From contig NZ_JAAFGZ010000020.1 in the NCBI RefSeq assembly GCF_010365105.1, positions 37,980 to 101,979 on the forward strand: 64,000 bases of DNA. Direction: 5' to 3'. Shown here piece after piece: positions 38,951-48,835 of this stretch. The notes under the pieces were generated by a model. It was given only the letters and a program-made list of their open reading frames with translations, had not been told where the DNA came from and searched no databases. The DNA comes from Polaromonas sp. (GTDB taxonomy: Bacteria; Pseudomonadota; Gammaproteobacteria; Burkholderiales; Burkholderiaceae_C). The translations under genes and the position numbers were made by a program. Numbering within the stretch: the stretch's first letter is position 1; each line of letters starts with the position of its first letter.

Positions 38951-39445
38951 TCAGACCAATTCGATTCCGAGCGTTTGCAAAAATTCTCCTGGATTGGTTT
39001 CGTCCGTCATACCATGGCGCCAGGTTTGCTCTAGTACATCCCCGAGAGCGAAAAATTGCATGTCATCCAGACAACACAATTTGTCAACTAAATCTTTAAG
39101 GTAACTAGACTGGTATTCATCAAAATCTATTCCATGTGTATCACAAAGAAATTCAGGAATTGAAGAAAAATGTTGAGGCATAAAGATGCCCTCCTTGTTG
39201 TATTCAATGAGAATCTTGATGTCCTCCAAGGAAAACATGTTGCTAATACGTTCTCGAGTCATTTGAAGAATCCACTCAAGTCTTGCACAAGCCAAACCCG
39301 CTACACGACCACCAGTTAAACCATCTGCAATGTTTTCATGTTGTTCCAAGTACGTTTTCAAGTAAGGTCTTGAGAATTCAAAAGCACAACCATGCATTCC
39401 TCCAAACTCAAAATCTTTATCTATATTTAAATAAATCAATTTCAT
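38951..39445 (-). CDS. Hypothetical protein, 164 aa
   Basis: Unrecognised acidic cytoplasmic protein (starts MKLIYLNIDKDFEFGG) with several Cys and a predicted mostly helical content. AAAGG lies upstream of the ATG. It is AT-rich, unlike the core genes, and points the same way as the next two unknown genes, from which it is 115 bases away. No membrane segment or signal peptide. Confidence 0.65.
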   Translation of the reverse strand: MKLIYLNIDKDFEFGGMHGCAFEFSRPYLKTYLEQHENIADGLTGGRVAGLACARLEWILQMTRERISNMFSLEDIKILIEYNKEGIFMPQHFSSIPEFLCDTHGIDFDEYQSSYLKDLVDKLCCLDDMQFFALGDVLEQTWRHGMTDETNPGEFLQTLGIELV

Positions 39446-39560
39446 ATTAACCTTTTATTCGATGAATAACCCGTCCAAAGAAATAGAGTTGATAAATTAT
39501 CAGCAACTACCAAATTAGGTTTCTAAAAATTAAGAAGGCAAGAAAAATATTAAACAATAA

Positions 39561-40040
39561 CTAAATATAATTTCTCCAATCGTGATTGCCAATCCTTTTA
39601 ATTTTCCATCCTTCATATTTTCCAAGTTTTTCATCGGCTAATTCATCGAGAATTAATGTGCAGCGAGCAATGTCTTCCAGTACCAACTTACTCTGATTTT
39701 TAAAAAAAATCTCATACAAATTCCTACCCTTATTTAATTTAATTCTTTCAACAAAGAACACTGAATCAATCAAATCAATCGCAAATTCTTCCGCACAATT
39801 TTTATAATCAAAACTGGCCATATGAAAAATATCTGTCAGAGGATTTTTATTTGAATTGACTTCTTTAAGATTATCAATGCTAATAATGTCAATGGTAATC
39901 TGAAATACCATCCTCTTGTATGCAATTGGTCCTTGAGCATTAATATTCTTACCTAGGCCATCAAGAAAATTACTTACTCTTTGCACTTGGTCTTCCGATG
40001 GAGAAAGTATATTAAAATTATTTCTTCGTTTATTCATCAT
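39561..40040 (-). CDS. Hypothetical protein, 159 aa
   Basis: Unrecognised. Rich in Asn, Ile, Lys and Asp, strongly AT-biased codons. Translation start MMNKRRNNFN is preceded by AGGA. No motif recognised. Same strand as its neighbours with a 58-base gap to the 365-aa gene upstream, so a small operon is likely. Confidence 0.65.
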   Translation of the reverse strand: MMNKRRNNFNILSPSEDQVQRVSNFLDGLGKNINAQGPIAYKRMVFQITIDIISIDNLKEVNSNKNPLTDIFHMASFDYKNCAEEFAIDLIDSVFFVERIKLNKGRNLYEIFFKNQSKLVLEDIARCTLILDELADEKLGKYEGWKIKRIGNHDWRNYI

Positions 40041-40098
40041 TTAATCCTGCTATTAATAATCATTGCAATTTATCAAAATTCACAATTTAAAGCTGACA

Positions 40099-41196
40099 TC
40101 AGATATTATCTTTTGAATAAAAATAGCTCGAAAATGCAAATGCCATCACGCGTTCAAAATCGCCTACCCAAGTCATCAGTTCCAAATACTCAAGCAACGA
40201 CGGCATGCCCATATCGTGCGGAGGCATTGGCATTGCAGCTACCCAAGGTACTGTGGGCTTACAGTCTGGATTTGTAAGTGCCAATTGGCCGCTCCATTCA
40301 TGTAATTTTCTCCACGGCTGCTCACCGTTTTCGGCGACAGCAGCTACAGCAAACACCACAGCCGGATGGTCAGATTTGATGTTTTTAGATGGCAAATAAA
40401 GCTTACCTAAAAGATTACTGCCATCGAGATGGATATAAACAGGGTATATTTTTTTATCCAAAATCATTCGCGTCCATCCTGTTTCTCTTGAATCAACAAT
40501 CAAACCTCGACAAGCCCTCATTGACTGTTGACTGATATCAATCCAAGGCTGAGTACAGACATGCCCGCTGTGCAGTGAAATATGTGAAAAAGCTTTCACA
40601 TCTGGATATTTTTTACTAATATTTTCCTGGGCGTTCGGCGTTACCCCCTCCTCACCTGTATCCTCATCGTCCTTCCCGCCAATGCACTTGACGACGGCCA
40701 TTGCAGCCATCTCAGACGCAGAGTACTTCGTAAAAGTACGTTCGATACGAAGCTCGTACTCCCGGAGGGAGATAGCTTTATTCAATTGCATTAATGCAAT
40801 ATCAATAAGCATTTCGGACATTTTTTTGCTCAACGTTACAAATCTGCCCCCAAATTTCTGTGCTTTGTACTCATCACACAAAACAACAGCAACAGACAAG
40901 TTATGTTTTCCTGCGACAAACCCAACAGGGATACCTCTTGACTTAACAGAATTAATCGACGCATGAAATGGACATTCAACCCATTCTTCCTTACCGAATT
41001 TTGTCAAATAATATGCGACCTCGTTATGCACGAACAATGCAAATTGGACTTCATTTTTTCTATATAAATCTATCTCACTCAAAGACGGATTTTTGGAAAA
41101 AACATTCAATTTTGCGCCATTGCCATCAAGGTTAAATTGAAATCTTGAGCAACCAGACTCCATTACAACCGCTGTCTCGTTAAATTCATCTCTCAT
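40099..41196 (-). CDS. Hypothetical protein, 365 aa
   Basis: Unrecognised cytoplasmic protein. Start ATG at 41196 (MRDEFNETAVV) is set by an AGGAG nine to ten bases upstream. The chain shows a mixed alpha/beta pattern, with a central acidic linker (GGKDDEDTGEEG) between two halves and a histidine-containing HISLHSGH segment. First gene of the AT-rich three-gene set 41196-38951. No homology recognised; a toxin/effector or defence role is possible only by position. Confidence 0.65.
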   Translation of the reverse strand: MRDEFNETAVVMESGCSRFQFNLDGNGAKLNVFSKNPSLSEIDLYRKNEVQFALFVHNEVAYYLTKFGKEEWVECPFHASINSVKSRGIPVGFVAGKHNLSVAVVLCDEYKAQKFGGRFVTLSKKMSEMLIDIALMQLNKAISLREYELRIERTFTKYSASEMAAMAVVKCIGGKDDEDTGEEGVTPNAQENISKKYPDVKAFSHISLHSGHVCTQPWIDISQQSMRACRGLIVDSRETGWTRMILDKKIYPVYIHLDGSNLLGKLYLPSKNIKSDHPAVVFAVAAVAENGEQPWRKLHEWSGQLALTNPDCKPTVPWVAAMPMPPHDMGMPSLLEYLELMTWVGDFERVMAFAFSSYFYSKDNI

Positions 41197-42322
41197 CAAA
41201 ACTCACTCCTGACTGTTAATAAAATTCCGTCGCTCAACAACAAAATTGTTGCTGCGCTTCAGTTCCCGAAACTGATGCGGTTTTTAATTATTGCCAGATT
41301 TTTCCTCACCTGCAACGTCAGACTTTGCAAGTAATTTTTTGTTTAGCATTTATAGAAACGCTCGATTTATATTTAAAAACTACTGCCAGCTTCTGTTTAA
41401 AACAATTTCTATTCCTATAATTTAGGTTAACAAAATCTCATCTAGAACGATGCGTTACCTAACAAATCGTCAATATTCGGGACGGAAAAACTGCCAAATA
41501 AATTAATTCTAAAATTTTCTTTTTTTAGTATTAACTTATCTAAAGTCGATACCCATGCCTACCTCTAAGCATTTAAAAATATTTTGAACTTTTAATTTAT
41601 ATTGTTGTTTTTTTACTACTTTTAAAAATATTAGTGAGTCATGACACTTCAGTCGCTCGAATTTAAAAACGCAATAATATTTAGATAGACATGTTTTTAC
41701 TGAAAACCCACATCCAGCACTCCTGAGACATGGTGCCAAGAGGTGAATAGAGATGAGCCCCGACCCGGAGAGTTGAGCGATGCACCGCTGGAGAACTAAA
41801 AAAATCCTGAAAATTTAGTTGTTTGAACTGGAGATTTGTTGATTCTGGTGACCAGGTTCTTAGTCAAGCCCTCACTTCTACCCGTGATGGCGGAAAACCT
41901 GACTTGCAAAAAAACACCAGCTGGGTTGCACGACCCACAGTGGCGATTAAAAGTTGCTTAAATGTGACTTTGTCGAGTGACCGAATGAAAACCTGCGTGA
42001 AGGTGGACTTGCACTTTTGAGCGCCAACACTAACTACGTAATACCAAAGCTCTTTCGTTCGTGGCGCTTAGATACAACGCGAACAAAAAGTGCGCTCGCC
42101 TTGTCGCATCTGAAGTGCCAATAGAGCGGTTTTCAAGATAACTTAATGCAATGAATATTTTTGAAAAACCGAGTGTCCAAGCAAGATGTCATCAAAGATG
42201 TCGGGCGCTGCAACGCCTGAACCTGCGGCGAAATAAAAAAGACCGTATAAGCCTCCGAACGCGACACTGCGTAGGTACGTTAGGCACGCCATCAATACTG
42301 GAGAGACACTGCCGGGCATATC
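41197..42322. other. Gene-free, AT-rich stretch
   Basis: No ORF with start signals or recognisable product on either strand. The first 550 bases are very AT-rich and may hold the promoter of the 41196 gene. An AGCGCCA/TGGCGCT inverted repeat is at 42020-42068. The last 200 bases are probably eroded 5' sequence of the transposase pseudogene. Confidence 0.6.
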
Positions 42323-42772
42323 CCGAAGCGGTTGAAGTTTGTGGACGAATCGGGCGTCAACTTGGCGATGACACGCTGCTAAGGGCGCGCGCGGCACGGC
42401 CAGCGCGTGCATGACGTGGTGCCGAATAACTGTGGCCGCAACTTGACCGTGCTGGGCTCGAAGCGGTGATGACCTTGGAGGGCACCATTGATGGCGCGGT
42501 GTTTCGTGCCTATGTCAGCCAGGTCTTGGCGCCCACGCTCGAGCCAGGCGACGTGGTGGTGATGGACTTTCCTGGCTGCGCACAAGGTGGACGACATCCG
42601 CAGCGCCATCCAAGCCAAGGGCGCTGCCTTGATGTGTCTACCACCGTATTCGCCCTACTACTCGCCCATCGAGCCGAGCTGGTCCAAACTTAAGATGGGC
42701 CTGCGCGCCATCAATCCCGCACCCGCGACGCGCTCGATGAGGCGATGGCACGTTGCCCGACAATGCGGCCGG
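42323..42772 (+). pseudogene. IS630 family transposase remnant
   Basis: Conceptual translation in shifting frames gives the DDE motifs of an IS630-type transposase. These are PKRLKFVDESGVN at 42323 (then a stop), TLEGTIDGAVFRAYVSQVLAPT with VVVMD at 42466-42564, and LPPYSPYYSPIEPSWSKLK at 42629-42690. At least two frame breaks and one stop make it non-functional. Its 3' end runs into the stop codon region of the jetD-like gene. Confidence 0.85.
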
Positions 42773-43780
42773 TCATGCGGTTAGGACCGCCAACTGCTCA
42801 TACCCCAACGCCTCTTGTGGAATCCACAGCCCTGCTCTCCAAACGGCAGCGAGTTCCTCCCCCATGCCGGTGCCGGCACCCAGCCAAGCTAACGCGTGCG
42901 CCTTGTCGGCAGTCGTGCATTCCGGCTTTTCTCGTTTTCGGCCGTTTTGCAGCAGCCATCGGTACCAGTCAACCGCGGGTCGAACCTTGGGGTCGGTCAT
43001 CGCAGACGCATTATTGAACTCATGAGGAATGCGCACGCCCTTGGGGTCCAGGTCACCCAGGTACTCCGCGCCCACCCCTTGCACCTCGCGAAGAACCTGA
43101 CCCAGCGCGGCACCCGTACTGCGAAAAGCTTCTCCGCTACCGTAGACCACTGCGGAGTAGCGTTTGGCGGTCTGATTCCACTCGCCAAAACTCCAGTAAC
43201 TGTTGTGGTTCTCCACCACAAGCACGGGCATCCCGGGCGCTTCCGCCATGCGATAGGGCAAGGGTAAGGGCACTTTGAAGGCGCCAATAGCCGAGAGCGG
43301 CAGCCTGCCTGCAAACAGCCGGCCCCCCGTTTCCAAGGTATCCAGCCGCTTTTCGTCGCCAAAAATTTCCAGGGAGCGCTCCTTGATGGGTGCCAACAAC
43401 AGGTTTTTTCGACGGTGTAATAAAAAATCATTGACTGCCTTGGCAGCCTCAAGTGCAGAGGGTTTCAATTCCGTCCAGAACCCGAGTTCCGGAACCCAAG
43501 GAACTTGTGAGTAATCCGGGCTGGGTTGAGCCGGCTCGTCCCGGACAAGCTGGACCCAGTTTGGCAAGGGCGGATTTCCCACCCTTTCCCAACTTCCGGC
43601 GGCAGGAAGTTGAACCGAGCAGGAGGATTCCAGTCCGCGCAGCGCTGATAGCAGATGCTCGTGCCGCGACGGGCTGGTCAAGGCCTCGGGGTGGGCTTCA
43701 AAGAATGCCCGCTTGACGTCAAGCAGGGGCACTCGTTTGCGGGAGGAACCTCGAAGGAGATGAAGAAATGCTTCGCTCAT
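42773..43780 (-). CDS. JetD-like Toprim nuclease of Wadjet-type system (DUF3322/DUF2220)
   Basis: A 335-residue protein that in Wadjet systems cleaves DNA held by the SMC complex. The Toprim-like C-terminal half has the Glu motif VVENHNSYWSF and the DxD motif YLGDLDPKGV, then WLGAGTGMGEELAAVWRAGL. The N-terminal half resembles a winged/DUF3322-type arm. It overlaps the SMC gene by four bases (ATGA). Its last five codons and stop coincide with the boundary of the IS630 remnant, so the extreme C-terminus may be slightly shortened or replaced. Confidence 0.82.
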   Translation of the reverse strand: MSEAFLHLLRGSSRKRVPLLDVKRAFFEAHPEALTSPSRHEHLLSALRGLESSCSVQLPAAGSWERVGNPPLPNWVQLVRDEPAQPSPDYSQVPWVPELGFWTELKPSALEAAKAVNDFLLHRRKNLLLAPIKERSLEIFGDEKRLDTLETGGRLFAGRLPLSAIGAFKVPLPLPYRMAEAPGMPVLVVENHNSYWSFGEWNQTAKRYSAVVYGSGEAFRSTGAALGQVLREVQGVGAEYLGDLDPKGVRIPHEFNNASAMTDPKVRPAVDWYRWLLQNGRKREKPECTTADKAHALAWLGAGTGMGEELAAVWRAGLWIPQEALGYEQLAVLTA

Positions 43781-46700
43781 GCCGCCAACGCCTCGGCCTG
43801 CGGGCTGAGTTTGAAGTCAACGGCCTCCAGGTGCCAGCGCCCTGTCTTGGTGTTTTTGCCCGCTTTGCGCAACCGGACAAATCGGCCAAACTCGCCCACG
43901 GTGTTGTAGTCCGGCAGGGCGGTGGCGAAAATAAGCTGCACGTCCATCGACTCGGCCAGCATGCGCTGAGCCTTCCAGAGCGTCGGGGTGGTGGCCTTGG
44001 CAAACGGGTTGTCCAAAATGAGCGGGCCGCCGCCGGCCTTCTTGAGCTTGGCCTGGGTCTCGGAGCGAAGCTGGTTGATGACCATGTACAGGAACATGGC
44101 CATCACCACCCCTTCACCGCCCGAGTTCTGAATCTTGTCAACCGCTACGTACTGAAGGTTTTCGTCTGGAACCATCTTCAGCATCTGCATGCCCAGAGGC
44201 TTGCCGTGGATGCGCAGCAGCGCTTCTGCCACCAGCTCCGGGCCTTTGGCTGGAACGGCGTTGTTGCCAATCAAGGAGTCAAGGTAGTTGCGCAGGTGCT
44301 GCCGGCGAACGTCCTGGCCGAGCTCGTGAAAGCGGGCGCGCATCTTGAGAATCGCCTTGCCGCCAACATAGGGCGCACCCACGGGCACCTTTTTGTTGGT
44401 CGTGGCCGAGTTGAGCAAGGTGATGGCGCCATTGGTAAGGTTGGACAGCTCGCCCACACAATTCTCGAAGTCGGAGGTCATTCCGTCCAGGCTGGACTGG
44501 GTCGTGCCAATGCGGTCTTCAATGCCCTCCAGCAGCCGGGTGCTGTCTGCGCAGGCGGCGTCGAAGTCGTTGCGCAAAAGCTGGTTGGCGATATCGGGTT
44601 CGACTTTTTGAAGCGCCGGCGTCGAGGCTGTGCCCTTGAGGTCCTCGAACGCTTTATAGGCCTTCTTTCGGGCGCTTTCGACCGACTTGGCTTTCGACTG
44701 GAAGTTGGCAATGACCCGGTTTGCCTGGTCGGCGATGTCCTCAAGCAGTATCTCGGGCTCAGCATCCAGCAGTTCAGGCAGCGAGAGCGACGCCCGCAGC
44801 GCGCTGGCGGTGTTCAGGGCCTGCGTTGCGTCTGCCCGAGCTTGGCGGGCACGGTCTCGGCAACGGCCTGCTTCTAATTTTGCCGCCAGGGCTGTCGCCG
44901 CAGACTGGATTTGGTCCTGCGTTGACGTCTGGATAGCTTCGTGGAGCGCGTCATCGTTCAGCGCCAGCATCTCAGCACTGGCGGCAGAGTTGGTTTTGTT
45001 GGCTTTGATATAGCGGGAATGGTCGTTAACAGCAACAGCACACTGGCGGTCTGCCGAGCGGGACGTGTCATCGCTTTGTTTTACTTCATGCTCGGCCTGG
45101 GGCAGCAAAACGGCGAAGTTCGCGGTGAGGTAGGGAGTGATGTCGCCAGCCTTAACGCCGGGGAACGCGTTCGTGAACGCCTGGCCCTTGCTCGCTCGGT
45201 CTTCCCGTGCCGAGTTTTGCCGTTCATGCACGATGCCCAGCCGGGTCTCGGCCTCGGCGTCGTAGGTTTTCTCCGCGTCGCTGTACAAGACTCGCAGGAC
45301 AGCCAACTCCTGCGGATGCTCTGCGAGGTGCTGCTCGGCCGAAAAACTCTTGCTGTAGTGTTTGAGGGCTCCGCGCTCAGCGCCAAGGTGAGCTGCTTCG
45401 GTCTGGTGCTCAAGCTTGCGGCGGTATGCTGCCTTTTCCGCTTCGGCGCTGTCGCTCAGTTCAGTGGATATGCGGTCTCGGAGGTCGCCCTTGGCGGCAA
45501 TTTCTACCAGCAGACAGTCCAGGCGAGCCAGACGCTCCGCGCAGCCAGCTTCGTGGTCCCTGGCAAACCGCTCGATGACACGCCCGTCGTTCTGCGCACG
45601 GTCGGCTGCCTTGGAGCACTTGTCTGCCTCCTTTCTTGCGGCCTCCGCCTTTGCTTGGGAGGTATTGGCGAGTGTCTCGGCCTCTTGAGCACGTCCCGAA
45701 GCCGCGTGGCTCTCGGCTTCCAGGCGAGCCACATCAATGCCCGCGCGACTGACAGCGCCGCCCCCAAAACGCGCACCGTAGGCCTGTAGGCGCTGCTTGG
45801 CGGCCAGCGCTGCACGCTGACGCCCGGCATACACCTCGCGCCGCTGCTCTTCCGCGTTGAGGCGTGCGTCAAGGTGGGTCAAGTGCTCTGTGGCGGCTGC
45901 ATAGTTGAATGCCGCGTCATCGGCGGCTGGCAGGACGAACCGGTTTTCTTCCACCGGGTCAGACTCCAGCGCCGTACTCGACACCATGACCGGCGCTACC
46001 AGTTGAAGGGACTGGCTGAGGACACTTCGTGCTTTGTCAAGCTCGGCGGAGGCAACGCACACGCCCAAAAATCGCGCAGGGTTGCTGGCCACGAGGGCGC
46101 GCGCCTTGTCAGCGTCGGGCAGAGCCCGGGCAAGGTAGGTATTGAAGGGGGCTGCGGACTTGACCCCAAGCTCTCGCAGGCGAGACACCACCTCATTGAC
46201 GTCTCGCGACGCCCCGGATACCCCGGTCTCAACGATGGCGGCCTTGCTCGACCGCAGCGCGGCAAGATGCACCTCGCACTGGGCCACCTCGCTTTCACTT
46301 CCATGAACCAGCCGGTCCAGGGCGGGCAGCAGTGCGGCGGAGACCGGGTCGGCTGTCTCTGCTTCAGCCGCCTGTCGAAGGATGGGAAGCTGGGACAACT
46401 GCTCGCGCTCAACTTCTGCGTCGGCGATGAACCGCTCAAGCGGACCAATTCCCGCTTTGAGGCGCGCGGCTTCTGCTGCCTCATTTTTGCTTTTGGCTCT
46501 GGACGCCGATTCCAGGGTGCGAAATTCCTTGGCCCGCCCTATGAGTTCCTGTTCGCGGGCACGCTTGGCAGTCTCCGTGCTGGCATACCGGGCGGCTGCC
46601 GCGGTGGACTCCTCTTCTGGCTCCAACTGCCCATCGCGGATGAGCTGCGCCTTTGTTGCGGTGTACGCATTTTCGACTGCATTCAGTTTCGCCTGCTCTT

Positions 46701-48102
46701 GAAAGAGACGCTGCTCGTCCTTGGTCAGCGTAGCCAGGTCCTTGCTGAGGGCAATTTGGGTTTGCTGGGCGGCCACCTCTAGCGAGGCTTCTCCCGCTGC
46801 GGATTTTTGCAGTTTTTGTTCTCCCACGTACAGCGCGCGGCGTAGCAGAGCACCTTGCTTCTCAGCGTTGTCGCGCCAAGGCTCGAGCTGCTCTTGGGCT
46901 ACCGCGGACAAAGATTCAAGCTGCGCCAGTTGCGCGTCCAGGGCATCGAGCTCACCGCGGGCTTGGGCGGCCCTCACGTGGACGAGTTTGTTGCGCGCGT
47001 TGCTCAAGAGGTCATCGGCTTGTTTCTTTGCCGCCTCGGCTTGCTCCTTGCGCCGAAGGTATTGCAAGGCCGTCAGGACCAGGACGTCATCGGCACGCCT
47101 GCTTGCCGTTTCGCTCGACTTGTTGGACAGAAGTTCCTGGTCTGTCGCCCGAGTCGCTTCGTCGGCAGCTGTCTTCGTTCGGTCACGGTTTCTCGTGTCC
47201 AGGCTTAAGGCCAGCCCGGAGCCTCGGCGGACAGCCTCGTCCTGGGACACGCGGGCGGTGGCGAAGGAACCCGCCACCTCGTCGAAGTGGGTCAGGTTGT
47301 CGCGCAGCTTGGTCAGCTCGGTCAGGCACTGCTGGAAATGGGGCTTGCGACTGAGCTTGTCGCAGGTATTGACGACTGCCAGCCGGACGGCCGCGGAGCG
47401 TTCAGGGTCCAGGGTCAGGTCGAAGAACTTGCGGATGAACTCCGGCTCCGAGGTGAAGGTCAAAAATCCGGTGTCGATGCCGCCTTCCTGCGCTGAAAAG
47501 TTCACCTGCAGCTGCAGCATCTCGACGTCAATGAGCCGCTCGTCGCAAAGGTGCTTTTGCCAGTCGCTCTGGGTACGGGTATGAAAGAAATCAGGCGACG
47601 TTTTATGCGACTCATGCATCCACCGGCTGAACTCGTTCATGTTGGTGACCGGGGCGAAGCAAAGCTTGGGCGCCGGGACCGTCTCGAAAGTAAGGCCCTG
47701 GCTTGCTTCAAAGGAGAAAAACACGCGGTCGACCTCGTCCCGCTCGGCATTGGTCCTGACTGCCACGGCTTGACCCGTCACGAGGCGATAAGGCGCGCCT
47801 CCCGCCACCCGCGCAGGCATGTGCCACTCGATGAGCACGATTCCTGGCAGTCCGTCCTTGGCGAAGTATTGGCTGAACCGGTGGTTCTTGTTCTGGATAT
47901 GCTTGAGGAATCGTTCCTGGCTGGTCTCAAAGCAGGAAAAGATGAAGCTCAGCAACGTCGTCTTGCCGCCCCCGTTTTCCAGATTGATGATGGTGTCCGT
48001 CGGGTTCCCGTCATCCGGGTCGGTGAGGTCAAAAGTGATGCCGTCGTACCACGCCATGTCAATGCCGTAGTTGCCAACGTAGATTCGAGTGATTTTTTGC
48101 AT
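43777..48102 (-). CDS. JetC/MksB-like SMC ATPase
   Basis: A 1441-residue SMC-type ATPase, the motor subunit of a Wadjet-type plasmid-defence complex. The start MQKITRIYVGNYGIDMAWYD at 48102 is one base after the JetB stop; the longer open frame is rejected. Walker A-like NGGGKTTLL is at about 43-51 without the usual first Gly. A long Ala/Glu/Arg/Lys-rich coiled coil fills the middle. The C-terminal half has the ABC signature NSGGEGVVMAMFLYM and Walker B PLILDNPFAKA, in which Asn stands where most SMC proteins have the catalytic Glu. Confidence 0.85.
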   Translation of the reverse strand: MQKITRIYVGNYGIDMAWYDGITFDLTDPDDGNPTDTIINLENGGGKTTLLSFIFSCFETSQERFLKHIQNKNHRFSQYFAKDGLPGIVLIEWHMPARVAGGAPYRLVTGQAVAVRTNAERDEVDRVFFSFEASQGLTFETVPAPKLCFAPVTNMNEFSRWMHESHKTSPDFFHTRTQSDWQKHLCDERLIDVEMLQLQVNFSAQEGGIDTGFLTFTSEPEFIRKFFDLTLDPERSAAVRLAVVNTCDKLSRKPHFQQCLTELTKLRDNLTHFDEVAGSFATARVSQDEAVRRGSGLALSLDTRNRDRTKTAADEATRATDQELLSNKSSETASRRADDVLVLTALQYLRRKEQAEAAKKQADDLLSNARNKLVHVRAAQARGELDALDAQLAQLESLSAVAQEQLEPWRDNAEKQGALLRRALYVGEQKLQKSAAGEASLEVAAQQTQIALSKDLATLTKDEQRLFQEQAKLNAVENAYTATKAQLIRDGQLEPEEESTAAAARYASTETAKRAREQELIGRAKEFRTLESASRAKSKNEAAEAARLKAGIGPLERFIADAEVEREQLSQLPILRQAAEAETADPVSAALLPALDRLVHGSESEVAQCEVHLAALRSSKAAIVETGVSGASRDVNEVVSRLRELGVKSAAPFNTYLARALPDADKARALVASNPARFLGVCVASAELDKARSVLSQSLQLVAPVMVSSTALESDPVEENRFVLPAADDAAFNYAAATEHLTHLDARLNAEEQRREVYAGRQRAALAAKQRLQAYGARFGGGAVSRAGIDVARLEAESHAASGRAQEAETLANTSQAKAEAARKEADKCSKAADRAQNDGRVIERFARDHEAGCAERLARLDCLLVEIAAKGDLRDRISTELSDSAEAEKAAYRRKLEHQTEAAHLGAERGALKHYSKSFSAEQHLAEHPQELAVLRVLYSDAEKTYDAEAETRLGIVHERQNSAREDRASKGQAFTNAFPGVKAGDITPYLTANFAVLLPQAEHEVKQSDDTSRSADRQCAVAVNDHSRYIKANKTNSAASAEMLALNDDALHEAIQTSTQDQIQSAATALAAKLEAGRCRDRARQARADATQALNTASALRASLSLPELLDAEPEILLEDIADQANRVIANFQSKAKSVESARKKAYKAFEDLKGTASTPALQKVEPDIANQLLRNDFDAACADSTRLLEGIEDRIGTTQSSLDGMTSDFENCVGELSNLTNGAITLLNSATTNKKVPVGAPYVGGKAILKMRARFHELGQDVRRQHLRNYLDSLIGNNAVPAKGPELVAEALLRIHGKPLGMQMLKMVPDENLQYVAVDKIQNSGGEGVVMAMFLYMVINQLRSETQAKLKKAGGGPLILDNPFAKATTPTLWKAQRMLAESMDVQLIFATALPDYNTVGEFGRFVRLRKAGKNTKTGRWHLEAVDFKLSPQAEALAA

Positions 48103-48103
48103 G

Positions 48104-48835
48104 TCAGGCGCTCCCGGCGGTGGTGCTGCTGGTCTGGGCCAGTTCAAAAAGGCGGCGCAGCGTGAGTTCGCGCAATTGCACACGAAGCCGGTGCGTTGCG
48201 GTGTAGGTGATAAGTTCTTCGTCAGACGAATCCCGGTCGATGCGAACAAGCCCTCCCGACACCATATGCGACAAGGCCAGACCAATCAACCCGGTCAACG
48301 AGCTGGCGGAGGCCCTCTGGCTTGCTGGCACTGCCGTTGGCATGGCGCAAATCAATTCCCAGCCCGGCGCCAGTTCGAGCGGCACGTCCTGTACATTGCC
48401 GCCCGCATCTTTAAGCCGGCGGGCCAGCGCAAACAGCACGTCCCGGAATTGAGCGAGGTTCGCCGGTGGCGGAATGTAGTTGTCGTCGTCCAGCCCATCC
48501 GTGGTGGGGTAAAAAACCGCGGCGATGGCCACATGGGCCAGGAGCAGGCCCGCTTTCTGGTCCGCCTTGAGGTTTGTGCGGATGTCAGCCATCCGTACGG
48601 AAAATTTGCTTTCTCGGGAGGTGGGCACGACGATGAGCCCCCGCTCGCTGAAGTCGAGAACGACGAGCTCGAGTCCTTCGGCCACTTCCTGCACGGCGTC
48701 GGCAAACTTGGGGTCGGCACGGTACAGGTCCAGGAGCTCCCGGTACTGAAGGTCGTTGACGGGCGACACGGAAGTTTGGAGGGCTTTGTAGACCAGGCGT
48801 GCGGCGTTGCGCGTAGAGGCTTGTAGGGTTGTCAT
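48104..48835 (-). CDS. JetB/MksE-like subunit (DUF4194-type)
   Basis: A 243-residue protein in the position and size of the KITE-type dimeric subunit of Wadjet/MksBEF complexes. Two winged-helix-like regions are plausible (LVYKALQTSVSPVNDLQYRE and LIGLALSHMVSGGLVRID). Its ATG overlaps the JetA-like stop by four bases, and the SMC ATG follows its stop after one base. Assignment is by operon position and general features, not by a sequence signature I can name. Confidence 0.7.
   Translation of the reverse strand: MTTLQASTRNAARLVYKALQTSVSPVNDLQYRELLDLYRADPKFADAVQEVAEGLELVVLDFSERGLIVVPTSRESKFSVRMADIRTNLKADQKAGLLLAHVAIAAVFYPTTDGLDDDNYIPPPANLAQFRDVLFALARRLKDAGGNVQDVPLELAPGWELICAMPTAVPASQRASASSLTGLIGLALSHMVSGGLVRIDRDSSDEELITYTATHRLRVQLRELTLRRLFELAQTSSTTAGSA

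Noticed and set aside
45000..47600. Long plus-strand frames within the SMC gene
   Set aside because: They are shadows: Ser/Arg/Ala-rich with no domain, while the minus strand has continuous coiled coil between two ATPase halves.
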